A stretch of DNA of 64,000 bases. Source: Marvania coccoides. Its lineage: Eukaryota; Chlorophyta; Trebouxiophyceae; Chlorellales; Chlorellaceae. The notes under the pieces were generated by a model, which saw only the letters and a program-made list of their open reading frames with translations, did not search any database and was not told the origin of the DNA. This document shows, one piece after another, positions 11,777 through 24,375 of this stretch (position 1 is the first letter of the stretch; each line of letters opens with the position of its first letter). Location: NCBI GenBank assembly GCA_963854735.1, contig OY978104.1:620001-684000 (forward strand), given 5' to 3'. The position numbers and the translations under genes were made by a program.

Positions 11777-12743
11777 TTAGTGGTGTAGTTATGATAAACT
11801 CCAGCGTGTTTCTTTGCCACTTCAACTTTGGTGTGTGGAGAAGCGGCCTTGAAGAGAGGCAGCGGGCGCTAGGAATTTTTTCTTCGCGAATTTAATCATG
11901 CTATTAAACTGTTTTTTTAATTAAATTTTTTCCTTCGCCTTTCACAACTTTTAAATTTATACTTTTTTTTATAACGAGTACCATTTGGTTATTTTTCTTC
12001 CATGTTTTTTCCAAGATAATTATTTCGTAACTCAGCTCTTTGTTGCCGACAACACACTTTTCACTACTGTCATAATTTATTTTAAATACTCGACATGCAC
12101 TCAGTAAACAAAAACCAGCTGATGAAGAGGGGTGTCCCTGCGCATGGTGACTTTCTTTCATTCAGTGAGGGTTGCGTGGCTCGTACATGTGGAGCTAAAT
12201 ATGCTGCTTGAGGGCGCTAGCGGCAAAATTTAAATGAAAGCGGGGTTAAAAAAGGGTACAAGAACTAGAAAATTACAATTTGTTCAGATTTGGGAATTGC
12301 CATGATATTTACTGTTTCTTCGTCATCCATTCACGTATCATTCACGTTGGCCTCGAATTAATTGCCACTTTGCTCGTCACTGGGGCCATCCATGAGGGCA
12401 AACGAGCTGCTTGTTTTGTTCAGAATGGTCTCTGCAAGGTTCGCAGCACTGAGTCCTCAATCTCTTCGCTGCGAGTTCGTGCACTGCCTTAAAGAGCTCA
12501 GCGACGTCTTTGGCAGTCATGTCCACCGTTTTATGGCGCTCAATGCCAGTTTGGGCGTTTTTCTCCAGCATTTCACCCTTCGCACAGAGCCCAACAGCGC
12601 ACCGGACGATGGCATTTCCCAAAGTATCGTATTGCACTATTGCCGCACTGAGCATGCACACCAGCTTCTGTTCCATAAATATCCTGCGTTAACGCTGCCT
12701 GTCCTCGACAACACAGCTTCATAAAGCCTAATAAAGGACGCAG
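11777..12743. other. Spacer with AT-rich DNA before the LINE insertion
   Basis: The first ~600 bases are AT-rich without recognisable features. The second part contains an open frame on the minus strand (12676-12377), listed separately as a doubtful exon. Confidence 0.4.
12377..12676 (-). CDS. Doubtful exon or gene fragment, unrecognised
   Basis: A 99-codon minus-strand frame with protein-like composition, for example AAIVQYDTLGNAIVRCAV and KTVDMTAKDVAELFKAVHEL. It is helical in character and unlike the AT-rich noise around it. An acceptor-like CAG lies just upstream at about 12687. A possible first exon on the same strand (13477-13417, MALSKNFYEMISTIVALSFP, followed by a good GTGAGG donor) lies beyond the LINE insertion. 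The phases do not join directly, so an extra exon would be needed. It could be a small real gene whose intron received the LINE, or a remnant. No function is assigned. Confidence 0.25.
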   Translation of the reverse strand: MEQKLVCMLSAAIVQYDTLGNAIVRCAVGLCAKGEMLEKNAQTGIERHKTVDMTAKDVAELFKAVHELAAKRLRTQCCEPCRDHSEQNKQLVCPHGWPQ

Positions 12744-12926
12744 GCGCCAGGACGTCCCATCGGGCAGCCGCCGCACACCCTGCGCGTCCTCTTCCTCAAG
12801 GACATCCTGTTCCTCCAGGGAGGCACACCGACGGGGCTCTCCTGGCACGAATTGGCAGCTGGCAGAGCCCAATGGCGCCTGTTCATGGATGGAGCGTGGG
12901 CAACTGGCGCCGGACCGCCTGTCACC

Positions 12927-12985
<59 letters not shown>

Positions 12986-13238
12986 GAATGGATCTGAGAC
13001 AGCTGCTCAACACGGAGTAGCGACAGCCTTATACGGTGCTGGGTCTTTGGCTGATACCAATGGTACAAGTAGCCTATGGCGAGGGGTGACCGAGGACGTG
13101 TCCCACGACGAAGATTCGATTTGATTGAGTTGTTTGATTTATGCCTGTTAGTTATTATTTTGATCTGGAAGTGAAGGCGGTAGGGTGTTCTTTGAACGCT
13201 ATAGGCTGAAGAAGAGAGAGAGAGAGCGCCAGGACGTC
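12744..13238 (+). mobile_element. 5'-truncated non-LTR (LINE) element, copy 1, with 13-bp TSD
   Basis: The insertion (12757-13225) is flanked by identical 13-bp direct repeats GCGCCAGGACGTC at 12744-12756 and 13226-13238. It shares nearly its whole length with copy 2 at 31326-31761. One frame reads LFLKDILFLQGGTPTGLSWHELAAGRAQWR. The WxELAxxRxxWR pattern is typical of the extreme C-terminus of LINE ORF2 proteins. It then passes through a (CTG)19 tract read as Ala codons and ends in a (GA)n-type 3' tail at about 13208-13225. Severe 5' truncation plus a target-site duplication is the signature of target-primed reverse transcription. It is not autonomous. Confidence 0.85.
12928..12984 (+). repeat. 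(CTG)19 triplet repeat inside LINE copy 1
   Basis: Nineteen uninterrupted CTG units. The second copy of the same element has eight units at 31464-31487. In the element's ORF2-like frame the tract is read GCT (Ala). In other frames it gives poly-Leu, and on the minus strand poly-Gln or poly-Ser, which explains the spurious homopolymer frames here. Confidence 0.95.
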
Positions 13239-13703
13239 TACTGGGAAAAGTGCCTCCGTGGCTAAACTGCCCTCCAATGCGGAGAGCTGAAGCCATAGAG
13301 CGTAGCGGCAAATGAAGGCGAGGTGCCACGACCCAGACAGGCCAGCATTTTTTTAAACATGTGCAGATCAGTTGAAACGCGACAAAAATTGAATATAGGG
13401 TGTGCAAAATCCTCACCTGGGAAGCTAAGAGCAACGATCGTCGAAATCATTTCGTAGAAATTCTTTGAAAGAGCCATAGGAATACTTAGTAGTTTCATTT
13501 ATTTTATGTGAGCGCTGCTGGCACGCGCGTACAAAAACTCTAAAGACGCGGTTTTTTTAATGTTATAATCTCAACATAGAGCTACTTTAATCAGTTTTAA
13601 TTCTATACAAGCCCCCGAAGCGTCAAAACATCTCGAAACTATATTTTTTAAACAACACGCTTATATTTGTTGAAGGTGGATGGAGACGCCCAGCTGAGAC
13701 ACC
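13239..13703. other. Spacer between LINE copy 1 and the pappalysin-like gene
   Basis: AT-rich. It contains the possible minus-strand mini-exon 13477-13417 discussed with the doubtful exon, and presumably the promoter and 5' UTR of the downstream gene. Nothing else was recognised. Confidence 0.4.
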
Positions 13704-16700
13704 ATGAGTCTGGAGGGCACTCCTCAGCCCCTCATTGACGCCTCCGTGGCGCTCAGCGACGAAGGTCGCACACATTCGATTCAATCAAGCTCTCCACCTG
13801 CTGGCCCACGACCCTCCTTCGAAGGCCCTGGCTCCCTGTCGTCCAGATTAAAAGCTGCCAAGGCAAGCATCACCCCGCCCCCCGCCCCCTGCGCTCTCTT
13901 TTTCCACCTCACCGAACTCCTCTCATAACACCGCCAATAAAGTCTTGCCTGACCAGACCTTTTCCCCCCTTTTTTCAGGCCTACATATCGACCCCACGTT
14001 TCATAGCGCTGTTCGGACTGGTGCTGCTGGCCATCAGCGCGGGCGTCATCGCTGCCGGCATCGCTATGCCCACCCACACCCACCACGCCTCTCACCCCCC
14101 TTCAATCACCATTGAAGACCCTTCCAGGGACCCAGAAGGCGTGCCGTTGGACGCTTTGCAGCAGCCAGCGTCTGGCAGCATCAGCGAGTGTCTGGTGGAG
14201 CTTGGCGACTGGAAAGTTTACGCAGCTGCCGCTGCCGCTGCCGAGCAGCAGGCGTATGGGCTGGCAGCGACGAATATGACGCCGGATGAGGCGCTGGAGG
14301 TGCTGCGGGGGATGCCCAATTTACGTGTGGGCGTGAAATTTTGGGTATTGGATAGCCCTGGGCATCCTTGGAGTAAAAGCTTCGCTGAGGCGGCGGCGCT
14401 TCAAACCTCCATTCTGGACGCCGCTTTTTCGGGGCACAAGCTCAGCTTCGTGCTGGAGGGGGTGGCGGGCGTGCCTGCCACCGATGCCGACGTGAATTCC
14501 TGCGGCAAAGCTGCGGCAATTTTGAATAATGGGCAGCTGGCGGAGGGCAGCGACAGCGGCAGTGAATATAGTTTACTTTCTCGGCTTTTAGCAACGGTGG
14601 ACACGGAAACAGTGGTCAACGTGGTGTTGTGCGAGCCTGAGGGCGTTAATGGAGCCACGAACATACTGGGAAGCGCAGCAAGCAGCAGCGGCGGCGGCAG
14701 CGGCAAGAGCGATGGACCTTCTACGCTGGATCAAGCCATCGTTTTGCGAAGGGGAGCGTTGTGGCAGTCGCGTAGCACTTTGGTGCACCAGCTGGGACAC
14801 TTTTTAGGGCTGCCTCACCCTTTCCCCGACACCAAGTCTTGCAAGTACGATGCTGATGCCGTAGTTGACACTCCTCAGCAGTACCAAGGCAGTATAGGGT
14901 GTGCAGCGGCTGACCCGCTGCCCCTCTGCGACTCGGATCTGGAGCTGCCGCCGTCGAACTTCCCATCGGTGCGTTTTATTCAAAGAAAAAGTGCAATTTT
15001 TTCCTAGGATCTATTTATCTTTATTTACTTTGATTAATTCCTTATTTTTTTCTTATTTTTTCATTTACTTCGCGTATAACCTCTCCCACAATCATTCCTC
15101 GTTACAGTACGGATTCATGGACATCACAGGCGACTCCTGCCGCCGCCAATTCACCCCCGGCCAAATTCTGAGGGCGCGGGCCATGCTGAGCGTGCTGCGC
15201 CCAGCCCTGCACGCGGCCGCTTCGCAGGGGCTCCAACGCAGCGAGCGCATGCCATGGGCAGCTGCCTACCAGTCCGCCCTCCCTTCAGAAGGCCTGATTT
15301 TGCGGCAAACAGCGTCAGCGGCAGCAGCCAATGCCGCCAGCCAAGGCCAGCCTTCTGGAGGCGCGGTGGCGCAGCTAACGAGCTCCTTGGAGCAAGCGGC
15401 GTTGGCGGCGGGCGGCGGTGGAGGCTCTACAGCCCTGCACGCATGCTCTTGTGCAGGTCCCGATGCTTCGGGCCAAATATTTTGGACGGGGCAGCTAGAG
15501 GACTCTTACCTGGTGGATGCGGTGCGCATTGTGCAGCCCTGGGAGGTGGTATGGAACGCCACCATTGCCGCAGCAGCTAACATCGGTGAGGCAGCGCCTT
15601 CACCCGCACCAGAGGAAGACGTTGCAGCTGCCGCTCCGCTGCCGTCAGTGCCGGAACAAGCGGCGTCTGCCGCCATGGACGGGGCGGCTGCGTTGGGACC
15701 CGAAGTGGAGGTGCGCCTGGGGCCGAGCCCGCGCTTTTGGGAGAATTCTGCGTGCGGGAACGCTCCGCTGCGGTTGCAACGGGCGGCAGAGACTATTCAC
15801 TGCCCTCAAGCCACGCCTGCGAGGTTTATAACCGTACTGTGGGGGCTTGCACCTGCGGAGGCTGCTTTCCAGTCAGAAACGCAGCAGAAAATGAGACAGC
15901 TGTGCCTGTGTGACGTGGCAGCACTGTCGTACGTAGCCCCGCCACTTCTTTCTACCAACGCCTCTGATGCGACCTTCCCTGGGGCGGGGCTCAACCTCAC
16001 CGCACTCGCAGCCAACCAGTCGTCTGTTGCGACCGGTTCTAAGGCGGCTTTTGCCCTGCAGAGCGCGCGAAATGCCTCCACCATTGCTGCTGCTGGAGCA
16101 GGCACCGAAGCACCGCTGCAGCCCGTTTGCAGCGTCACCCAGCTGGAGGAGCGCCCCTGGTGGTCGCTGGACCTGGGGATTGATCCTGTGGTGGTGTGGG
16201 GGGTGCGACTGGCGGTGCCCAGCCGCTGCACCTCCCTCGCAGAGCTGCTGCTGAAAATCAGCACCAGTAGCACTGGCAGAGTTGCTCCTCGGCCGTCTTC
16301 TGATGGGTTGAATGGCACCATCCCCGCGTTGAACGCCACCAACGCACGTTGCAGCCCTCCAGCCAACGTTTCTTTGGATATTTTTCTGTCTGAAGCGCCT
16401 TTAGACCCCAATTGGCATGCGGGCGGCGAAAAACGGAGCAAAGCGCTGCCGGAGGGGGTGCGAGCGTGCGCTAGAGGCATTGCGGTGACGCCTGGGCAGC
16501 TGGTGGAGGTGGAGTGCGGTGAAAAGGAGGGAACAAGGAGCCGATTCCTCACAATTCGCCCCTCAACTAATATGAATTCCACCAATGGCGTCGCTTCTGT
16601 AGGAAGTGGAACGAAAGGGACGGTGCTGGAGCTGTGTGGGGTGCAGCCGATCGGCGCGGTGGAGCTGGCGGCGGGGCAGGTGCTGGCAGGCGCAGGGCAA

Positions 16701-17675
16701 GACGTATCTCCTGCGGATCTTTTGCCTTTCTTTTCGATGGCGGTGGACGGCGACCTTTCCACCTGCATCACCGCACCCAGTACAGCCAATACCACCCCTG
16801 ATGACGGGTCTTCGGCTTTACCTCCAAACTGGACCGCGAAACTCGACGGAACCTTCAAAATTGTGGGGCTCAACATCACCTTTGCAGCTTTTCCCGGCGC
16901 TGCTGCTGCAACCCCTGCAGTCCCCTTTAAAGTGTCTTTGTTAGACAGCGCTGGAGGTGTGGCGTGGTCCTGGTCCCTCCCTGATCCCTCGCCAACCGCT
17001 ACAGCCAATGAGAAAACTGCCGAAACGAGTTTTGCTCGATTTTTGGCTGTGAATCCGGCGGTGCTCGCAGCTGGCGTCTCGGTGTCGGGCTTTACTTCGC
17101 TGTGCGAGGTCACACTCCTGGGGTCTACCCATGAGCCGCTGCCAACTGCGTCAGCTGGCGGAGATTTGAAAAATTCGTCTTTTCGTTTCTTTGGAGAGAG
17201 CGACGGTGGAATTTTCTTTAGCAGGAGATCAGGGTGGAAAGCGGCACTAAGCAGTGCAGATGCGGCGTCTGCTGTGGATGGAGACGGCCGTTCCTGCGTG
17301 GCTATCCCCTCTGTTGGCAGAGAGCAGGCCGTGAGAATATCCACAACCGCAGCAGCGGGGATTTTGCCGCAAACAACTGTTCACATTTTGGCCAACGCCA
17401 GCGTGGCGGGCGTTGTTGTGGAGCTCGAGAGCAGCGCAGCAGCACGAACAGCAACAGAAATTGTCGATAGCAGCACCAGCAGTGAAGAAGCAGCAGCGGA
17501 AACTTCGGTGGTTTCTTGTGGCCCGGCAGTGACTCTCAGTCCCTGGAGAGTGGCCAGCGTGAGATGTCCAGAGGTGGAGGCAGCAGCTGTTGCAATTGTG
17601 GTGCGGTTTCCCGCAGCTGCAGAGGGCACAGATCCGTTGATAGGGCTGTGTGAGGTATGGACAGCGGCAGAATGA
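13704..17675 (+). CDS. Pappalysin-like (M43-type) membrane ectoprotein, HExxH changed to HQxxH
   Basis: Three exons (13704-13862, 13979-14968, 15108-17675) give about 1238 residues. A cytoplasmic tail of ~58 residues precedes one membrane segment (ALFGLVLLAISAGVIAAGIA), so the bulk is lumenal or extracellular. Residues ~323-333 read HQLGHFLGLPH, aligning with the HExxHxxGxxH zinc motif of M43 metalloproteases. FMDITGDSCRRQFTPGQ then matches the Met-turn region of pappalysins. The three zinc His are kept but the catalytic Glu is Gln (CAG at 14789-14791). The ~850-residue C-terminal part is Ala/Ser-rich, with many N-x-S/T sites, and contains several weakly similar modules (LCEV, LCGVxPIGAVE), possibly degenerate lectin or discoidin-like repeats. 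Intron 1 has a GC donor. AATAAA follows the stop. Confidence 0.8.
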
Positions 17676-18922
17676 ATCGAATAAAATACTAAGGCAGTAG
17701 ATAACTTATTATGCAGCAGCATTTCCCCTTTTCTCCCTACCAATTGTTTGCCTGGCACTTTCGGCAATGATTACTGTACTAATGAATTCGAGATTAGTGT
17801 GCTTGTGCGTTTGAGAGCAACTAATGACGTAGTGACTGACGAGCGTGTGTTTTATTAATTAATTAACCTTTGGCATCATTTAACGTTTTCTTTTCTCTCT
17901 CCTCCCTCGGTGCTTCTCTTTTTTGGTGAGATTTTTCTTTTTTATCTTGTAGAATGAGTTATACATTGTTAAGTTAAAACTATATTTTTTAAGTAAGCGA
18001 AGGTCATCTTCCAGATGGTACCGCCCATGATGAGCCTTCAGGCAGCCTCTTCCTGCAATTAAAGTCGGGTGATAAACCTTACTGCAATTTTCTTACCTCC
18101 TGCCTCTCGATCTATCAGTAAAGTATTACACAGTAATTGCCTCACTAGTACTAAGTAATCGAAAAATACAACAAACGGTGAAGGTGGGAGGAAACTTCCA
18201 GCCGTCTGAAAACAAAGATTGACCCAGGGTGAGGCTTCTCTTAATGATTTTGGGCATGGCATGTATGCGCATGCGTCTCAATTTGGTTTGCAGCGGACAA
18301 AATCCTGGCATAAACCGGCGAAAATGTTGGCTGTTGACCTGAATGGCATAAATGCCAACTTAAAGAAACACTGACCCAAGGATGACACCCCCACCCCAGC
18401 ATTGCAAGAAACAAGCGAAGGATCTCCCAGCACAGGGAGCGCAATGCTCTAAAACATTAAATGGGCAAAGGGATGAGGAGTGGGTGCAAAGCAGGGGAGG
18501 GGGGCACCCAAAGGAAAAAGAAAACGATAAGAAAGAAAAAATAAAATTAAGGAAGAAAAAAATGGTCAGGTGGTTTGCGAGGGAGGCGGCCGCGCTTCCT
18601 CTCATTAGGGAGAAAGAAAGGCCGCCAGGAGGGGAGGAATTTAACGAGAAAACACACACCACAGAAAATCGGTCGCCAATGCTTTTATAAAAATTAAAAA
18701 AAATCTCGCCCGCACAATGCTCAACAGGAAGTAACTTTAGGCAAATGGTAAATCTATCCTTAGTCTCTTTCAAGAAAGAAAGCCCTGGTGAAGCATGGCA
18801 GGTTTTTCGACTTTGGTGAAAAGAAACAAATACTACGTGAGAAATGACAGAGACACACAGCCAACGATGGAAGCAAAAGAAGCAGCAATTTTAGTATCTG
18901 CTCGCACGCTCTACTACTTGAA
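17676..18922. other. Convergent spacer, 1.2 kb, no gene recognised
   Basis: Between the ends of the pappalysin-like gene (AATAAA at 17680-17685) and the ClpS gene. Purine-rich and AT-rich stretches (about 18470-18650) generate long open frames on both strands. These have biased composition and no family motifs. The ClpS 3' UTR lies at the right end. Confidence 0.5.
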
Positions 18923-19613
18923 TTACTTTCCTGCCGGCTCCATGGTCGAAATGAGGCCGCTGAGGCGCATCTTTTCGCAGATCTCCTCCGCCTGGTCCTG
19001 GGCGCACTGCGTGACCAGCGCGAGGCCGTTGAAGTGAGCCTCTTGCATGACGTTGAGGGCATCTTCCACGGTGTAGCCCTCCACTGCTTTCAGCAACACC
19101 TGGACGACGTACTCTCTTTTGTTGTAGTCGTCGTTGTGAAGCAGAACGCGGAAGGAAGGGGGACGGCGCTTGCTGGTCTCTCTCCTGCAGAAATTGAGCA
19201 TTCAGCACCTCAGATCACGGCGTAGAGCGTTGGCCAGGGAGTGCAGAGGGAGCCACAAAAACCCCAAAATTGAAAAAACATAGTTGGAAAAAAAAAGTAA
19301 GCTCTGCCTGAGTTTCGGGCAAATGCACGCACCTCTTGGTGATTCCAGGGGTGGTGGTTGGTCGGTCAATCACATTGCCACCAGGGCCCTGAGCAGCACT
19401 CAACACATTCACCACAAGATTTTTGGCCCTCACAGCCCTGGCAACACGGCCTGCAGCAAGCGAAATTTATTTAAAACGACGTGATCGTCATAATTGATCC
19501 CTCAAAGGCTCAAATACGTTCGACATTTTCGGCGAGCAATTGTTGATTTTACATCTTTACCCACCTGGGCGAGGGAGCGCCACGGACGTGGTGAGAACCG
19601 CCTTCCCAAGCAT
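18923..19613 (-). CDS. clpS: ClpS, plastid Clp protease adaptor
   Basis: ClpS delivers N-degron substrates to the ClpC/ClpP protease. Three exons (19613-19565, 19450-19333, 19184-18923) join in phase to about 142 residues. The first ~45 residues (MLGKAVLTTSVALPRPG...) are basic and Ser/Ala-rich, a plausible chloroplast transit peptide. The core has RVLLHNDDYNKREYVVQVL, where N-D-D are the N-degron pocket residues, then EDALNVMQEAHFNGLALV and the Clp-ATPase contact region, ending SGLISTMEPAGK. All of these are family hallmarks. The tiny first exon was chosen because it is the only upstream ATG whose phase and GTGGGT donor fit the acceptor at 19450. Confidence 0.92.
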
Positions 19614-20314
19614 TTACAGCTCTTTCAATGAAATAATGAAGGTGTCGTGATGGCTTTGGAGTGAATTTTTTTGAGCCCATCCAAATGAGCTGTTGACTGG
19701 AAAGTTGTGAATGGCCAAAGATTAAAAAGCAGAGCTTTCACAAGCTTCTGCACTTCATCAACAAGGCAGGGGAGCAAGCCACCCATCAGTGGCAGAAGAC
19801 TTGCCTTTAATAATTTATTCTAGGAGTCGAGCAGCATCGGTCGGTCAGGCAGCATGGATGCTGGGGACAGCATGGCGCAGAAAAGCCCCTGACCTATCAG
19901 AAGCTTTAGAAGTGACCTAGAATAAATTAACCCCCGAATTTTCCATGTATGGGAATACGAAATTGCCGTTCTTTTTTCAGCCGGCGATAAAAACACTACA
20001 TGCATTCGTTTACATGCATTTTTTTAGCATTAGCATACGAATCGATGCCATTCACATCATGTCACCTTTGCAACGGCGCACAGATAACGAAAATACGGGT
20101 GGACGCATGCTTTAAAAAAATGGTCCCGGCTCGGAGGGCAAAGAGGAGAAAAATCTCTCCGAGAGAAAAAATCCTCTTTACAACCCCTCACCCGCACCAC
20201 CACACCAGTTGCACCTCTCTCTCACGTATGTACACAAACTCTCTGTTCATCACTCATTCAATTCTCCACTCGCTCACATTATTAAAAACAGAAAAAAAAG
20301 GATATCTCGACAAT
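19614..20314. other. Spacer, 0.7 kb, no gene recognised
   Basis: It lies upstream of ClpS (minus strand) and downstream of EBP1 (minus strand). The region should contain the ClpS promoter and EBP1 3' UTR. Short frames such as 20000-20554 (+) overlap the EBP1 exon and are shadows. Confidence 0.5.
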
Positions 20315-21859
20315 TTACGCCTTGGCCGCCTCCTTGGCCGCCTTCTTCCCCTTCTTCTTCTTCAGCGACGTCGCCAGCAGCGCCTTCACCTCCTCGCTCT
20401 CCACCGCCTTCTCGCTCGCCAGCGGCTGCACCGGCGCAGAAGTGATCCTGTCGCTGCCGTTCGGCATCAGCAAGAAAGTGCCCTTAAACTGCGCAACAAG
20501 TTCTCCAGGCTTCTCGTACGTCACGGGGTACGCGCTCAGCAGCCCGTGGTTTAGGCAATCCGCCAGCCCAAGTTTCACTCGGCCGGCGCCGCCGTCCTCC
20601 AGCCCTCTCAGCGAAAACAGCATGGTGGGGTACTTTTTGTTGATCTCCGCAAACAGCTCCCGCGCCGCCTTGATCTTCAGCTGGTACTGCACGTCCAGGG
20701 AGCGTTTGAACACCGTGGTCTCACGCTCGTCGTTGATACGAGGCTTGCCCTCGCCGGTGGACATGATGATGTCGATGGCGTACACCTCGCCTTCCTCGAA
20801 CTCCGCGTCCTCGATCTGTTGTTTGGGGCAAAACAAACGAAGAAAATCAGCAAATGGATCTTATATATATATTATTTTTTTATTTTTTTTATTTTTTTTG
20901 AAAAATAATGTAATGAATTGAGCTGTTTCAGAGGGGTTCATTTTTCCTTTGACGAGTTCAAAAAACAAAAAAAACTAGCCTTTTGATCCGGGCTGGGGCG
21001 GTTCAGCACCACCTTGCCGGCGTCGATGATGAAGCGGCTCATCTGGTGGGACATCACGCCGTCCACCAAGCTGCAGCCGTACGCCTCTGCGATCTGCGCC
21101 AGCACCGGCGCCACCTCTGAGATCTTCTTTCCGGGGCGGATCAGGCGCGCGGCCGCCTCGTAGCAGGTGTGTGCGGCCTGCATTACGTCAGCAGCGCGGC
21201 CGGTTACCGGGGCAGCAGCATCGGCCTGCACCAGCACGGAGTGGCCGGCTTGGGCGCACAGGCCGTCGATCTGGCAGCCCATGTCGATCTTCACGAGGTC
21301 ACCCTCCTTGATTTCGAGGGCGCAGTCGGAGAGAGGGGAGAAGTGACCAACGCAGTTGTTAACAGACACGCAGGTGGGCACTGCAATGCCCTTCTCGATG
21401 TCCTTGCCCTTGAATTCCTTGGCCACAGCGCTGCGGAGTTGGGAGGGGAGGAGGGGGTGAGATGAGGCCTGACTTTTGGAGTGGGAAATTGGAGAGATGG
21501 CTAGGTGACACGTACCTGACGATGTAAGAGTCGCCAGTGTCGCAGAGGTCCACGATCTTCGCGCCAGGCTTGCAAGCCTCGATCACGGCAGCCAGAGCAT
21601 CTGCAGGCACGGGAGTTGCAGGGTTTTAGGCATCACAATAAGACATCCGAGAGGCAATCAAACCAGGAGCTGTCGGAGCGTTGCATGGCACGCACTGTTC
21701 ACGATCTTGGCAGCAGCCTTGTACTTGGTGACGACATCGGGGTTGGAAAGACGTTCCTCCTGCAATTTTTGAAGATTGGACCATCACTTTTTGGCGTCTA
21801 TCGTGGCGGCAGCTGAACGAGGCATCACTTACGTCCCGCTCACTCTCAGTGTCCGACAT
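20315..21859 (-). CDS. PA2G4: EBP1 / PA2G4 (M24-fold, proliferation-associated)
   Basis: EBP1 is a ribosome-associated protein with the methionine-aminopeptidase (M24) fold, usually without peptidase activity. In plants it controls growth and translation. Five exons (21859-21833, 21759-21696, 21600-21516, 21430-20980, 20815-20315) give about 375 residues. Typical segments are LSNPDVVTKYKAAAKIVN, KPGAKIVDLCDTGDSYI, GIAVPTCVSVNNCVGHFSPL and YAIDIIMSTGEGKPR. The Lys-rich C-terminus (KKKKGKKAAKEAAKA) is also typical. The fourth intron begins GC (20979-20978, AAG|GCTAGT). The only nearby GT would break the frame. The gene is divergent from the YOS1 homologue, 277 bases away. Confidence 0.93.
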
Positions 21860-22136
21860 TGTGAGGTTGCAGCCTTAAATTCAATACAAAATTATTAAAA
21901 GAGGTAGGAATTGCAGCCGCCCCATTGATTTTCCAAAACTTGATGAGGCGCCAATAAATAGTCAGCATGGAGTGAAAAGGAGACCCTACCTACGTTTATC
22001 GTAATGATTTTTAGCTCGTGAACGAGCACAGGGAGCTCCGAAGGCCCCTGCTATTTTGTTGTCCGTTTCAAACATTTTTTTGAAAATAGATCGAGGCCAC
22101 CTTTTTTACTCGTTCGCTAGCGCTAGAGGTGTCAAA
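21860..22136. promoter_or_regulatory. Divergent promoter region EBP1 / YOS1
   Basis: The 277 bases between the two start codons must hold both 5' UTRs and promoters. No TATA box or recognisable operator was found; the inference rests only on gene orientation. Confidence 0.45.
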
Positions 22137-22603
22137 ATGTCCTTATGGACTCTCCTACAGGTATGCAATCCCCCAATGCTCGCTCTCCTTTGCTGCCATG
22201 CTCGATTCCTCTCGATCGTGCCTGCAGGGAGTCCTCATGCTCTTCAACGCTGCAGCCATTTTGAACGAACAGAGGTTTCTTGAAAAGTGTAAGCCATTCC
22301 TGACGTGCTGCGCTGAGCTGCTTGCCCCCCAGTCCCTTTAAAATGACTCATTTTTAATTCTCCGCCTGCAGACGGGTGGGGGTTTTCTCAGCTAGGAAAC
22401 CAGCCTGGAGGGGAGGGTCCAGGGGCCCTAAAGCACCAAATCATCGGAACACTACATGCAGCAACGTACATGCGGGGTAAGCTAATTTTCTTGCATCTTT
22501 TATGTTCACGTCTTTTGAGGGTTTTCACCGCTTTCCTTTTCTTGCAGTTCCACTCATAGGATTGAATGCTGTGGTTATCCTACTAAAAGTCATCATCGGC
22601 TAG
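22137..22603 (+). CDS. YOS1: YOS1 / IER3IP1 homologue, small ER-Golgi membrane protein
   Basis: A four-exon gene (22137-22160, 22228-22288, 22372-22476, 22548-22603) of 81 residues, the same size as IER3IP1. The N-terminus MSLWTLLQ continues as a membrane segment with LMLFNAAAILNEQRFLEKYGWG. The C-terminus is VPLIGLNAVVILLKVIIG, matching the family's closing membrane helix. Every exon is too short to stand out alone; the model was built from splice sites and phase. Yos1 family proteins act in ER-to-Golgi vesicle transport. All donors are GT. Confidence 0.92.
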
Positions 22604-23017
22604 AAATCTCTGTTTGCTTCCAATCCCTCTAGTCTTCATTCAATAAGAACCTGCTCTCATTTTGTGTATTTTCCTGTTCACTCTTACCGTTTTGTTTGAC
22701 AATTTGACCTGACCAACATTGCTATAAAAGAAGAAAAGTAAGGAAAAAGCAGAGAACGAGCGAAACAGCCAGCAAATTGAGAAATATGGGGGGAATAACG
22801 AGGTCTCTACCTTTCAAATGACGTTAAAAAAAAAGGAGGGAGCAAGAAAGGGCGGAAATCTACCAAACCGATCCAAACCCGCATGCCTCATCACCTCATC
22901 GTGCTCCCCACCTCACTCCTTCAACATATGTTTTTAAAAATTTGTGTTCTTCACGCCCGTCGACAATTTCAATATTTTGATCGCCCACTGCATCGTTTCT
23001 ATTCGAGTATTTTCAGC
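22604..23017. other. Convergent spacer YOS1 / TPI
   Basis: Tail-to-tail 3' regions, AT-rich. No feature beyond presumed 3' UTRs was seen. The frame at 22883-23308 (+) overlaps TPI and is a shadow. Confidence 0.5.

Positions 23018-24375
<1,358 letters not shown>

Noticed and set aside
12573..13434. Minus-strand poly-Ser and poly-Gln proteins around the CTG tract
   Set aside because: Homopolymers come only from the triplet repeat in the LINE; there is no supporting motif and the frames run across the insertion boundaries.
15806..17344. 512-codon open frame on the minus strand
   Set aside because: It lies antisense to the long exon 3 of the pappalysin-like gene. It is Ser/Ala/Pro-rich with no family motif and arises from the GC-rich codon bias of the sense strand.
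18360..18790. Small genes on both strands in the 17.7-18.9 kb spacer
   Set aside because: Composition-driven frames in purine-rich DNA with no splice pattern, conserved segment or homopolymer-free core.
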